57,990 nt of DNA, from the NCBI GenBank assembly GCA_900556465.1, contig USPK01000003.1:1-57990 (forward strand), read 5' to 3'. The position numbers and the translations under genes were made by a program. Shown in pieces: positions 1 to 8,321 of the stretch (positions within the stretch are counted from its first letter, which is position 1; each line of letters starts with the position of its first letter). This DNA comes from an uncultured Prevotella sp. Lineage in GTDB: Bacteria > Bacteroidota > Bacteroidia > Bacteroidales > Bacteroidaceae. The notes under the pieces were generated by a model that saw only the letters and a program-made list of their open reading frames with translations, was not told the DNA's origin and searched no databases.

Positions 1-30
1 AGGCCCCGTCGCTACGGGGCTAAGGCCCGT
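1..30. repeat. 59-bp modular intergenic repeat, copy A (cut by window start)
   Basis: One full 17-bp unit (14-30, ACGGGGCTAAGGCCCGT) follows a CGCT linker (10-13) and the last 9 bp of a preceding unit. It belongs to the same family as the six complete copies further on. The part before base 1 is not visible. Confidence 0.8.
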
Positions 31-172
31 GGCTGCGCTCCGAGACGGCATTTTTCCGAACCCCGGCCTCCGCTTCACGCGATCCGCGAAAAAGCAGGCC
101 GCGACGTAACGGAGGCCGCAAGAAACGTAGCGGAAGGCAATTAATTTGTATATCTTACCGTCACGAATACAA

Positions 173-242
173 GGTGCGGCTCGAACGAGGCAAGGAAAAG
201 TAGACTTTCCCTTGCCTTACCGCTCGCCTTTCGCTATCTTTG
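173..242 (+). repeat. Hairpin-promoter repeat, copy 1
   Basis: The ends TGCGGCTCG and CCGCTCGCCTTTC plus TATCTTTG are shared with the copy at 259-326. The middle is an inverted repeat: AGGCAAGG (188-195) pairs with CCTTGCCT near 210-218, and the stem is longer with one mismatch. The copy ends in a Bacteroidetes promoter element at 235-242. Confidence 0.6.
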
Positions 243-258
243 CGCGTTGCGCAAGATA

Positions 259-326
259 GGATGCGGCTCGGGTGAAAAAGCAAAACAAGTTTTTCTTTGT
301 TCACCGCTCGCCTTTCACTATCTTTG
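259..326 (+). repeat. Hairpin-promoter repeat, copy 2
   Basis: It has the same conserved ends as copy 1. The middle differs in sequence but is again self-complementary (GGTGAA near 271 with TTCACC near 300, plus A/T-rich inner pairing). It ends in TATCTTTG at 319-326. Confidence 0.6.
319..326 (+). promoter_or_regulatory. TAnnTTTG promoter element, proximal mnmA promoter
   Basis: TATCTTTG fits the Bacteroidetes -7 consensus and lies 79 nt before the mnmA start. A second identical element lies at 235-242, so mnmA may have two start points. Confidence 0.6.
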
Positions 327-404
327 TCCCAAATTTGCCCGTTTCCATCAACGGCCCCCGGGTTTCCGTGCACGGGGGCAAAGGGCCACAGACGCGTTGC
401 ATAG

Positions 405-1520
405 ATGAGAAAAGAAAAAGTTCTGGTCGCCATGTCGGGCGGCGTGGACAGTTCGGCCGTCTGCCTGTTGCTGCAGGCAGCGGGCTACGACGTCGCGGGC
501 ATGACCATGCGCGTGTGGGACGTTCCCCGGCAGTTCTCCGACGGCCACGACGAACCGGACTTCGTCCGCGAGGCGCAGGCGCTGGCGGCCCGCCTGGGCA
601 TCCCCCACACCGTAGTGGACGTGCGGGAGGAATTCCGCAACGCCGTGGTGCGCTACTTCCTGGACGAATACACCGCGGGCCGCACGCCCAACCCCTGCGT
701 CGTGTGCAACCGCGACTTCAAGTTCCGCCTCATGGCCGAGACGGCCGACCGCCTGGGCTGCCGCTACCTGGCAACGGGCCACTACGTGAAGACGGAGCGA
801 CGGGGCGACCGCACGTATCTCCTCATGGGCGACGACGTGCGCAAGGACCAGTCCTATTTCCTATGGCGCGTGCCGCAGGCCACCCTGTCGCGCTGTCTGT
901 TTCCCTTAGGCAGCATGACGAAGGACGAAGTGCGCGCCTACCTGGACCGGCTGGGCTTCACGCGGAAAGCGCGCCAGTCCGAATCCATGGAGGTCTGCTT
1001 CGTAGAGGGCGACTACCGCGACTTCCTGCGCGAGCAGCGGCCGCAGCTGGCCGAGGCCGTAGCGGGCGGCGCCTACGTCGACGCCGCGGGCCGGAAGCTG
1101 GGGACGCACCTGGGCGTACCCTTCTACACCGTGGGTCAGCGCAAGGGGCTGGGCATTGCCTTGGGGCGGCCCGCCTACGTAGTCCGGCTCAACGCCGAAA
1201 AGAACACCATCGTGCTGGGCACGGAGGCCGACCTCCAGACCACGGCCTTCTATGCCGAAGACGTATTGCCCGTCGACGCGGCCGAGTTCTTCTCCACCCC
1301 CGACCTCGCCGTGCGCATCCGCTACCACAGCGAGCCGGTGGCCTGCAACGTGGAGCCGCTGCCGGACGGGCGGTTGCTGGTCCGCACGACTAAGGCCGTA
1401 AGCGCCGTCACGCCGGGCCAGAGCGCCGTGTTCTACGTCGGTCGACGCATGGTCGGCGGCGCGGTCATCGGGTCGCAGCGCGGCATCGGGCGCCACCTGG
1501 CTGCTGCCGACAACCCGTAA
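405..1520 (+). CDS. mnmA: tRNA-specific 2-thiouridylase MnmA
   Basis: Cytoplasmic enzyme that puts the 2-thio group on U34 of tRNA-Lys, -Glu and -Gln, using ATP and persulfide sulfur. The 371 residues match the usual family length. The ATP-binding P-loop-like motif SGGVDSS is at residues 11-17. The two cysteines expected for catalysis are in the CNRDFKF segment (C101) and the EVCFVEGDYRDF segment (C198). GHYVK and KDQSYFL are also family signatures. The start at 405 leaves about 75 nt of leader after the nearest promoter element. The next gene follows after 28 nt, probably in the same transcript. Confidence 0.96.
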   Translation: MRKEKVLVAMSGGVDSSAVCLLLQAAGYDVAGMTMRVWDVPRQFSDGHDEPDFVREAQALAARLGIPHTVVDVREEFRNAVVRYFLDEYTAGRTPNPCVVCNRDFKFRLMAETADRLGCRYLATGHYVKTERRGDRTYLLMGDDVRKDQSYFLWRVPQATLSRCLFPLGSMTKDEVRAYLDRLGFTRKARQSESMEVCFVEGDYRDFLREQRPQLAEAVAGGAYVDAAGRKLGTHLGVPFYTVGQRKGLGIALGRPAYVVRLNAEKNTIVLGTEADLQTTAFYAEDVLPVDAAEFFSTPDLAVRIRYHSEPVACNVEPLPDGRLLVRTTKAVSAVTPGQSAVFYVGRRMVGGAVIGSQRGIGRHLAAADNP

Positions 1521-1548
1521 CACTGAAAACCATCCACTTATTCCACAC

Positions 1549-2946
1549 ATGAAACAGATATACTTATGGCTTCTGCTGCCGCTGATAGCCCTCAGCGCCA
1601 CGGCGCAGGACGAAAGCATCACCTACCGGCAGCCGGAAAAGGCTTACCGCTATCGCGTCTACCTGAAAGACAAGGACGTCAAGAATAATTTCTACTCGCT
1701 CAAGCACCCGGAGCGCTTCTTGTCCAAGAAAGCCCTGGAGCGCCGCAAGCGTTATAATATTAAGGTGGACGAGCGCGACCTGCCCGTCTCCCAGATCTAT
1801 CTGGACTACTTCAGGAACAAGGGCTTCCGCGTGCTGCACACGAGCAAGTGGAACAATACGGCGGTCGTCGAGACCAAGGACAGCACACAGGCCTACCTGC
1901 TGAGCGAGCCGAAGTTCGTCAACCGTGTCCGCAAAATCTGGGAAAGCCCCGACTCCGTGCCGGTGACGGACCTCTCGAAACGGAAGGAATGGATAGCCAC
2001 CGTAGCGGACACGCTGCCGGACTACTACGGCCACGCGCAACACCAGGTGGAGATGCTGGGCGTCCCCCGGCTGCACGACGCGGGCTACCGCGGGCAGGGC
2101 ATGACCATTGCCATCATCGACGGGGGCTTCCTCAACGCGGACTGCGTCAAGGGCCTGCAACAGGCCCGCATAGCCGGCACGCACAACTTTGTACGCCCGG
2201 ACGTCTCCGTCTACGAGGAGCAGAGCCACGGCCTGATGGTCCTCTCCTGCATCGGGGCCAACGCGCCCCACTCCCTGGTGGGCACGGCGCCCGAAGCGTC
2301 GTTCTACCTCCTGGTCAGTGAGGACAGCGAGTCGGAACAGTTGAGCGAGGAAGACAGCTGGTGCGCGGCGCTGGAGTATGCCGACAGCGTGGGCGCAGAC
2401 CTGGTGACGAGTTCGCTGGGCTACAACATCTACGACAACGAACAGGACACGTACCGCTACTACCAACTGGACGGCCGCACGGCCCTTATCAGCCAGTCGG
2501 CCGCGCTGGCGGCCAGCCGCGGCATGCTGCTGCTCAACAGCGCGGGCAATAGTGGCGACGAGACCTGGAAGAAAATCAGCGTCCCGGCCGATGCGGACCA
2601 CATCCTGACCGTCGGGGCCGTGACGCCGGAAGGTACGAACACGAACTTCTCCTCCGTGGGAAACACGGCCGACGGCAGGGTGAAGCCGGACGTGGCGGCA
2701 CAGGGCGACGACGTCTCCGTTTACTCGCTCAACGGCATCGTGACGACGGCCGCGGGCACCTCTTTCTCCACCCCGCTGCTCTGTGGGGCCGTGGCCTGCC
2801 TCTGGCAGCAGTTCCGCGAAAAAAGTCCGGAGGAAATCATCGAGGCGGTCCGCCTCTCCGGCAATAACGCCAGCCATCCCGACAACATTTACGGCTACGG
2901 CATTCCCGACATGTGGAAGGCCGGCCAACTCTTGCAGCAAAACTGA
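1549..2946 (+). CDS. Exported S8 family (subtilisin-like) serine peptidase
   Basis: The N-terminus is a clear signal peptide (hydrophobic residues 4-16, cleavage probably after SATA near residue 19), so the enzyme acts in the periplasm, at the envelope or outside. The catalytic triad can be read as Asp191 in AIIDGGF, His227 in QSHGLMV and Ser405 in GTSFSTP. The oxyanion Asn334 lies in NSAGNSG. Residues 25-140 look like an inhibitor-type propeptide, and no C-terminal sorting domain is visible. The 465 residues are typical of Bacteroidetes S8 proteins. The physiological substrate cannot be told. xseA starts 1 nt after its stop. Confidence 0.92.
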   Translation: MKQIYLWLLLPLIALSATAQDESITYRQPEKAYRYRVYLKDKDVKNNFYSLKHPERFLSKKALERRKRYNIKVDERDLPVSQIYLDYFRNKGFRVLHTSKWNNTAVVETKDSTQAYLLSEPKFVNRVRKIWESPDSVPVTDLSKRKEWIATVADTLPDYYGHAQHQVEMLGVPRLHDAGYRGQGMTIAIIDGGFLNADCVKGLQQARIAGTHNFVRPDVSVYEEQSHGLMVLSCIGANAPHSLVGTAPEASFYLLVSEDSESEQLSEEDSWCAALEYADSVGADLVTSSLGYNIYDNEQDTYRYYQLDGRTALISQSAALAASRGMLLLNSAGNSGDETWKKISVPADADHILTVGAVTPEGTNTNFSSVGNTADGRVKPDVAAQGDDVSVYSLNGIVTTAAGTSFSTPLLCGAVACLWQQFREKSPEEIIEAVRLSGNNASHPDNIYGYGIPDMWKAGQLLQQN

Positions 2947-2947
2947 A

Positions 2948-4246
2948 ATGACGCCCCTGAGCCTCTACGAACTGAACAGCCTGGTCCGCGATACGCTGAC
3001 CGCCGAGCTCGACGCGGACTATTGGCTCGCGGCCGAGCTCAGCGAAGTCCGCGTCGCGGCCAACGGCCACTGCTACCTGGAGTTCGTCGAGAAGAACGAG
3101 CGCAGCAACGCGCTCCTGGCGAAGGCGAGGGGCAACATCTGGCGGCCCACCTACGCGCTCCTGGCCCCTTACTTTGAACGTACGACGGGGCGCAAGCTGG
3201 CCGCGGGGATGAAGGTGCTGGTCTGTGTCAACGTGACCTTCCACGAGCTCTACGGCTACGCCCTCAACGTGACGGACATCGACCCTACTTACACGATGGG
3301 CGACCTGGCGCGCCGGCGGCGCGAAATCCTGGCCCGGCTCGAAGCCGACGGCGTCCTGACGCTCAACAAGGAACTCCCCTTGCCCCGCCCCCTGATGCGC
3401 ATCGCCGTCATCTCGAGCCGCACGGCGGCGGGCTACGGCGACTTCTGCCGCCAACTGGAGCAGTCGGGCCTGCCCTTTACGACCGCCCTCTTCGACGCTA
3501 CGATGCAGGGCGACAAGGTGGAGGAGAGCGTCATCGCGGCCTTGGACCGCATCGCCGCCGAGCAGGACGCGTGGGACGCCGTCGCCATCATCCGCGGCGG
3601 GGGCGCCGTGAGCGACCTGAACGGCTTCGAGTCGTACGCACTGGCCGCCAACGTGGCGCAATTCCCCCTACCCGTGTTCACCGGCATCGGGCATGAAAGG
3701 GACGACACGGTTATTGACCTCGTCGCCCACACCCGGCTCAAGACGCCGACGGCCGTAGCCGCTTTCCTCATCGAGCGGCGGCGCGAAGAGCTCGACTTGG
3801 TCCAGGGCCTGGAGGAGCGGCTCAGGAACGCGGCGCTGCATTGCCTGGAGCAGCCGGAACGGCGCTTTCAGCTCCTGGCCGGTCGCTTTCAGCTGGCGGC
3901 TACGCGCTTTGCCGCCCGCGAGCGGGAGCACCTGCTGCAGCTCGGGGCCCGCGCTGAGCGTCTCTGTCTGGCGCGCCTGCAGGCCGAGCGGCAGCGGCTG
4001 TCGCCCTGTGCCGCCCGACTGGCGAACGCGGCGGCCAGCGCCTTCGACAGGCAACGCCACCGCCTGGCCCTGTTTGAGAAAAGCCTGCAACTGGCCGGGC
4101 CGGAACGCATCCTGCGCATGGGCTACAGCATCACGTTCCACAACGGGCGGCCCGTACGCGACGCGGCCTCCCTCCAGCCCGGCGACACACTGGAAACGCG
4201 CCTGGCGAACGGCAGCGTAACGAGCACCGTAAACGACAAGACCTGA
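2948..4246 (+). CDS. xseA: Exodeoxyribonuclease VII large subunit
   Basis: Nuclease subunit of ExoVII, which degrades single-stranded DNA in both directions. The 432 residues from this ATG fit the family. They comprise an N-terminal OB fold (about 1-100), a catalytic core with the family motif RGGGAVSDLNGFE near residue 215, and a C-terminal helical region rich in Arg, Leu and Glu that wraps the small subunits. A longer frame runs upstream into the peptidase gene. ATG 2948 is chosen because the N-terminus (MTPLSLYELNSLV) then starts at the OB domain and the gene abuts the previous stop. xseB follows after 1 nt. Confidence 0.95.
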   Translation: MTPLSLYELNSLVRDTLTAELDADYWLAAELSEVRVAANGHCYLEFVEKNERSNALLAKARGNIWRPTYALLAPYFERTTGRKLAAGMKVLVCVNVTFHELYGYALNVTDIDPTYTMGDLARRRREILARLEADGVLTLNKELPLPRPLMRIAVISSRTAAGYGDFCRQLEQSGLPFTTALFDATMQGDKVEESVIAALDRIAAEQDAWDAVAIIRGGGAVSDLNGFESYALAANVAQFPLPVFTGIGHERDDTVIDLVAHTRLKTPTAVAAFLIERRREELDLVQGLEERLRNAALHCLEQPERRFQLLAGRFQLAATRFAAREREHLLQLGARAERLCLARLQAERQRLSPCAARLANAAASAFDRQRHRLALFEKSLQLAGPERILRMGYSITFHNGRPVRDAASLQPGDTLETRLANGSVTSTVNDKT

Positions 4247-4247
4247 C

Positions 4248-4442
4248 ATGAACGAACTTACCTACGAACAAGCCGTCAAACGGCTCGAGAGCCTCGTGGC
4301 CAGTCTGGAGCGGGGCGACATGGAGCTGGACCGCCTCAGCAATAGCATCCAGGAGGCCCAGGAGTTACTGACTTTCTGTAAAGACAAGCTGACGAAGGTG
4401 GAAACCGACGTCAAGAAAATCCTGGACCATGAGCAAGAATAA
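4248..4442 (+). CDS. xseB: Exodeoxyribonuclease VII small subunit
   Basis: A 64-residue helical protein with the family pattern YEQAVKRLESLV and a following VASLERGDMELD. Several copies bind the C-terminal helices of XseA. The start lies 1 nt after the xseA stop, and the 3' end overlaps trmB by 14 nt in another frame, so the three genes are almost certainly translated from one mRNA. Confidence 0.95.
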   Translation: MNELTYEQAVKRLESLVASLERGDMELDRLSNSIQEAQELLTFCKDKLTKVETDVKKILDHEQE

Positions 4443-5205
4443 GCTGGCCAAGTTTGCCGACATGGCGGCCTATCCGCACGTGTTTGAAGCACCGGTGCGC
4501 GCCGACGTCACGCCGGACTTCGACCTCCGCGGCCACTGGGCGGCGGACTTCTTCGGCAACGCGCACCCCGTGGTCCTGGAACTGGGCTGCGGGCGCGGCG
4601 AGTACACCGTCGGACTGGCGCGCCTCTTTCCCGAGAAAAACTTCATCGGCGTCGACATCAAGGGCTCGCGCATGTGGACCGGCGCCACCGAGGCCCTGCA
4701 GGAAGGGCTGAAGAACGTGGCCTTCCTGCGCACGCGCATCGAATTTATCGAGCGCTTCCTCGGACCGGGCGAGGTGGACGAAATCTGGCTCACCTTCTCC
4801 GACCCTCAGATGAAGAAGCCCACCAAACGGCTCACGTCGACCTACTTCCTGGAGCGCTACCGCCACATCCTGAAGGACAACGGACGCCTCCACGTGAAGA
4901 CGGACAGCAACTTTCTCTTTACCTACACGCGCCTTATGGCGGAACGCAACGCCCTACCGGTAGCCTTCTGCACGGACGACCTCTATCACACGCTCGAGGC
5001 GGAACGCGACGAGGAGCTGAGGCGCATTCTGAGCATCCATACTTACTACGAACAGCAGTGGATAGCCCGGGGCATCCCCATCAAGTACCTGCAGTTCCGC
5101 CTGCCGGCCCAGGGCGACCTGGCCGAGCCGGACGTCGAAATAGAACTGGACGACTACCGCAGCTATAACCGGGCCAAGCGCTCCGGACTGGAAAAGTCGA
5201 AATAA
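4429..5205 (+). CDS. trmB: tRNA (guanine-N7-)-methyltransferase
   Basis: SAM-dependent enzyme making m7G46 in the tRNA variable loop. The SAM-binding loop ELGCGRGEYTVGLA lies near residues 50-63, with the acidic loop GVDIKGSRMW following. The segment TFSDPQMKKPTKRL corresponds to the DPWP...RR catalytic motif of the family in its Bacteroidetes form. At 258 residues the length is normal. It overlaps xseB by 14 nt. An intergenic 59-bp repeat follows directly. Confidence 0.94.
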   Translation: MSKNKLAKFADMAAYPHVFEAPVRADVTPDFDLRGHWAADFFGNAHPVVLELGCGRGEYTVGLARLFPEKNFIGVDIKGSRMWTGATEALQEGLKNVAFLRTRIEFIERFLGPGEVDEIWLTFSDPQMKKPTKRLTSTYFLERYRHILKDNGRLHVKTDSNFLFTYTRLMAERNALPVAFCTDDLYHTLEAERDEELRRILSIHTYYEQQWIARGIPIKYLQFRLPAQGDLAEPDVEIELDDYRSYNRAKRSGLEKSK

Positions 5206-5222
5206 GGACAGGCCCGCCGGAC

Positions 5223-5281
5223 ACGGGCCCTATCCCAGTTTTTACGGGGCCTATTCCCGTAAAAACTGGCCTTAGCCCCGT
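5223..5281. repeat. 59-bp modular intergenic repeat, copy B
   Basis: Three 17-bp units at 5223-5239 (ACGGGCCCTATCCCAGT), 5244-5260 (ACGGGGCCTATTCCCGT) and 5265-5281 (ACTGGCCTTAGCCCCGT), joined by TTTT and AAAA. It lies between trmB and mrp, both on the + strand. Confidence 0.9.
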
Positions 5282-5330
5282 AAACGCAGCCGGTAAGCCG
5301 CCCTCCAACAACATAAACTCCAACATCAGC

Positions 5331-6431
5331 ATGCAACTTTATCCGAAACTCATCACAGACGCGCTGGCCACGGTGCGTTATCCCGGCAACGGGAAGAACC
5401 TTATCGAGGCCGGCATGGTAGAGGACGACCTTCGCATCGAAGGGATGAAGGTCAGCTTCTCTCTGATTTTTGAAAAATCGACAGACCCCTTCATGAAGTC
5501 GGTTATCAAGGCAGCCGAGGCCGCTATCCACACCTACGTAGACAAAGGCGTGGAAGTGAACATCCGTACGAAAACCGTGCAGGCCGCACGCCCCGAACCG
5601 GGCAAGATGCTCCCGCAGGTGAAGAACGTTATCGCCGTCAGCTCGGGCAAGGGCGGCGTGGGCAAGAGCACTGTGGCGGCCAACCTCGCCGTAGCACTCG
5701 CTGCCCTCGGATATAAGGTCGGTCTGCTCGACGCCGATATCTTTGGCCCCTCCATGCCGAAGATGTTCCACATGGAAGCCGAGAACATTTTCGCGGAAAT
5801 GAAGGACGGGCGACAGCTCCTCATCCCGGCGATGAAGTACGGCGTGAAGTTGCTCTCCATCGGCTTCTTCGTCAACCCGGAAACGGCCACGCTCTGGCGG
5901 GGCGGCATGGCGTCGAACGCCCTCAAGCAACTCATCGCCGACACTGACTGGGGCGAGCTCGACTACTTTATCCTCGACACACCGCCCGGCACGAGCGACA
6001 TCCACCTGACGTTGCTGCAGAACCTGGCCATAACGGGCGCCGTCATCGTCTCGACCCCGCAGCAAGTGGCCCTGGCCGACGCGCGCAAGGGGATAGACAT
6101 GTACCGCAACGAGAAAGTGAACGTGCCGATTCTCGGACTGGTAGAAAACATGGCGTGGTTCACGCCGGCCGAACTGCCTGGCAACCGCTACTACATCTTT
6201 GGCAAAGACGGCGTGAAGCAACTGGCCGAGGAGATGAACGTACCGCTGCTGGGCCAGATACCTATCGTGCAGAGCATCTGCGAAAGCGGCGACAAGGGCG
6301 AGCCTGCGGCCGTCGACGGACAGACCGTGACGGGCGCCGCCTTCCGCGAGCTGGCCGCCGCTGTCGTTAGCGAAACGGAGCGCCGCAACCGCGAACAGCC
6401 GCCCACCCATATCGTGGAAGTCAAGAAATGA
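5331..6431 (+). CDS. Mrp/ApbC-type P-loop ATPase (iron-sulfur carrier family)
   Basis: Cytoplasmic ATPase of the Mrp/Nbp35 family, implicated in delivering Fe-S clusters. An N-terminal MIP18/DUF59 domain covers about residues 1-85. The deviant Walker A motif GKGGVGKST is near residue 106, and DADIFGPSMP and DTPPGTSD follow. Odd point: where most Mrp proteins carry a CxxC pair that binds the cluster, this one reads ENMAWFTPAELPGNRYY, with no cysteine. I recall the same replacement in other Bacteroidetes. The gene follows a 59-bp repeat and has no consensus promoter immediately upstream. Confidence 0.9.
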   Translation: MQLYPKLITDALATVRYPGNGKNLIEAGMVEDDLRIEGMKVSFSLIFEKSTDPFMKSVIKAAEAAIHTYVDKGVEVNIRTKTVQAARPEPGKMLPQVKNVIAVSSGKGGVGKSTVAANLAVALAALGYKVGLLDADIFGPSMPKMFHMEAENIFAEMKDGRQLLIPAMKYGVKLLSIGFFVNPETATLWRGGMASNALKQLIADTDWGELDYFILDTPPGTSDIHLTLLQNLAITGAVIVSTPQQVALADARKGIDMYRNEKVNVPILGLVENMAWFTPAELPGNRYYIFGKDGVKQLAEEMNVPLLGQIPIVQSICESGDKGEPAAVDGQTVTGAAFRELAAAVVSETERRNREQPPTHIVEVKK

Positions 6432-6460
6432 CGGCTGCCGGCTACCGGCCGCCGCGACGC

Positions 6461-6513
6461 AAAGAGGAGGTCCCCGCCCGACGGCATCAGCCGCAGGCGG
6501 GGACCTCCTCTTT
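6461..6513. terminator. Bidirectional rho-independent terminator
   Basis: The 18-bp arms 6461-6478 and 6496-6513 are perfectly complementary (AAAGAGGAGGTCCCCGCC and its reverse complement) and sit between the convergent mrp and TlpA-like genes. The A/T ends give a short U-run in each direction. Confidence 0.85.
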
Positions 6514-6545
6514 CTCATTCACCGGCCGGCGCGCGCCGGGGCGTA

Positions 6546-7142
6546 TCACTTGGTCAAGGCCACCTCGATGTTGTTCTGCAACACGTCGCTGCCGGGATAG
6601 CCGCCCGTGTTCAGATTGCTGAAGGCCACCGAGCCGTCCTTATTGAGCAGCATGTAGGCCGGGATGCCGGGGATGCCGAGCTGGGAGCAGAGGTCGTTCC
6701 ACTGGGCATCGGTCACGCGGTAATGGTCGCCGGCGATGGTGGGCACCATCTTCTTCCAATCCGCCTCGGGCGAGGTCTCACCGGTTACGTAAACGAAGAC
6801 GCAGCCCTTCTTCTCGAGGGCAGGCTTAATCTCGTCGATGGACTTCATCGCGGCGCGGCACGGGCCGCACCAGGTGGCCCAGAAATCAATCAGCACCACC
6901 TTGCCCGCGTAATTCTTCGTGATGGCAGGCAGAATATCGGCGCCCGTCAGACTTGCGTCAATGGTTTTCACGACCGACTTTCCCGCATCGGCGGTGGCAG
7001 TCGGCGCATTCTCGTCGCTACGCGGCTGCGCTGTAGCCGCTGCGGCCGCGGGCTCGCCGTCCTGGGCCTTGGCGCTTTTTCCGGAGCAGCTGCTGCCGGC
7101 CATTACCATGACGGCGGCAGCCAAAAGGATCATCTTCTTCAT
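6546..7142 (-). CDS. TlpA-like thiol:disulfide oxidoreductase, probable lipoprotein
   Basis: Thioredoxin-fold protein acting outside the cytoplasm. The signal sequence MKKMILLAAAVMVMAG runs into SSC, so Cys19 is the probable lipidated residue, although the lipobox is not strict. A flexible Ala-rich linker (about 20-60) precedes the thioredoxin domain with the active site WATWCGPC (Cys92, Cys95). Length is 198 residues from the chosen ATG. An upstream in-frame Met would put 12 extra residues before the signal and sit inside the promoter region, so it is rejected. The partner proteins are unknown. Family members reduce cytochrome c maturation or other envelope disulfides. Confidence 0.88.
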   Translation of the reverse strand: MKKMILLAAAVMVMAGSSCSGKSAKAQDGEPAAAAATAQPRSDENAPTATADAGKSVVKTIDASLTGADILPAITKNYAGKVVLIDFWATWCGPCRAAMKSIDEIKPALEKKGCVFVYVTGETSPEADWKKMVPTIAGDHYRVTDAQWNDLCSQLGIPGIPAYMLLNKDGSVAFSNLNTGGYPGSDVLQNNIEVALTK

Positions 7143-7175
7143 AACTGTAACGCTTTTCACTATGATGGGTGGTGA

Positions 7176-7183
7176 CAAAAATA
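7176..7183 (-). promoter_or_regulatory. TAnnTTTG promoter element for the TlpA-like gene
   Basis: On the minus strand this reads TATTTTTG, with a -33 TTTG at 7204-7207 (20-nt spacer). It lies 34 nt before the ATG. Confidence 0.7.
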
Positions 7184-7278
7184 CTTAAATCCGCCGAACC
7201 GCGCAAAGTAATGAAGTTTATTTAACCCTACGCCCGCGATTTTTTGCCGTTTTCAACCCTTGTCCGCGAAATATTCGT

Positions 7279-7286
7279 TACTTTTG
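7279..7286 (+). promoter_or_regulatory. TAnnTTTG promoter element for argF'
   Basis: TACTTTTG, 20 nt before the start codon. Confidence 0.65.
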
Positions 7287-7305
7287 GAGACTAAATCCCT
7301 TTCAC

Positions 7306-8268
7306 ATGAAAACATTTCTCCACGCGTCCGACCTGGGCGACCTGAACACCGCGCTAAGCGAAGCCGCCGCCATCAAGCAAGACCGTTACCAGTACGAGTA
7401 TCTGGGCCGCCACCGCACGGTGCTGCTCATCTTCTTCAATAACAGCCTGCGCACCCGCCTGAGCACCCAGAAAGCCGCGCGCAACCTGGGGCTCGACGTC
7501 ATCGTACTCGACGTGAACCAGGGTGCCTGGAAGCTCGAGACGGAACGGGGCGTCATCATGGACGGAGACAAGAGCGAGCACCTGCTCGAGGCCGTGCCCG
7601 TCATGGGCTCGTACTGCGACCTGATAGGCGTACGCACATTCGCCGGACTCCAGAACCGCGAGGAAGACTATACGGAGCGCATTCTCAACCAATTCATCCA
7701 GTACAGCGGGCGCCCCGTCTTCTCGATGGAGAGCGCCACGGCGCATCCGCTGCAAGCCTTCGCGGACCTCATCACCATAGAAGCGTACAAACCGCGCAAG
7801 CGCCCGAAGGTAGTCCTCACCTGGGCGCCCCACCCCCGCGCCTTGCCGCAGGCCGTGCCCAACAGCTTCGCGGAATGGATGCGGGCCGCCGACGTCGACT
7901 TCGTCGTCACGCAGCCCGAGGGCTACGAGCTCGACCCGCTCTTCGTAGGCGACGCCCGCGTGGAGTACGACCAGATGGAAGCCCTCCGGGGCGCGGACTT
8001 CGTCTATGCCAAGAACTGGAGCTGCCCCGGCGTGACGAATCCCGCCGACTACGGCAAGATTCTCTCGAAAGACAGGTCGTGGACCATCGACGCCGCCCAC
8101 ATGGCCGTGACCAACGACGCGTATTTCATGCACTGCCTGCCCGTGCGCCGGGGCATGATTGTGACGGACGACGTCATAGAGTCGCCGCGCTCCATCGTTA
8201 TCCCCGAAGCCGCCAACCGGGAAATCTCGGCCACCGTCGTACTCAAGCGCATGCTCGAAAGCCTCTGA
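7306..8268 (+). CDS. argF': N-acyl-L-ornithine carbamoyltransferase (ArgF' / succinylornithine type)
   Basis: Transcarbamylase of the Bacteroidetes arginine pathway, which carbamoylates N-succinyl- or N-acetyl-ornithine rather than free ornithine. The 320 residues align by eye over the full length with the Bacteroides fragilis enzyme as I remember it. Features include the carbamoyl-phosphate loop FFNNSLRTRLSTQKAA (43-58) and the C-terminal loop HCLPVRRGM. The residue that decides the acyl group is position 90 (Pro in the B. fragilis succinyl enzyme, Glu in the Xanthomonas acetyl enzyme). Here it is Ser90, in GDKSEHLLEA. The substrate is therefore likely N-succinyl-ornithine by relatedness, but is not settled. 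No other arg gene is adjacent. Confidence 0.93.
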   Translation: MKTFLHASDLGDLNTALSEAAAIKQDRYQYEYLGRHRTVLLIFFNNSLRTRLSTQKAARNLGLDVIVLDVNQGAWKLETERGVIMDGDKSEHLLEAVPVMGSYCDLIGVRTFAGLQNREEDYTERILNQFIQYSGRPVFSMESATAHPLQAFADLITIEAYKPRKRPKVVLTWAPHPRALPQAVPNSFAEWMRAADVDFVVTQPEGYELDPLFVGDARVEYDQMEALRGADFVYAKNWSCPGVTNPADYGKILSKDRSWTIDAAHMAVTNDAYFMHCLPVRRGMIVTDDVIESPRSIVIPEAANREISATVVLKRMLESL

Positions 8269-8321
8269 GCCCGCCCGCGGCCTGTGCCCCCATCCCGTCC
8301 AACTATTTATCACCTCTGCCT

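Noticed and set aside
272..1393. 373-codon frame overlapping mnmA
   Set aside because: An Arg/Gly-rich shadow in another frame. The mnmA frame carries all family motifs.
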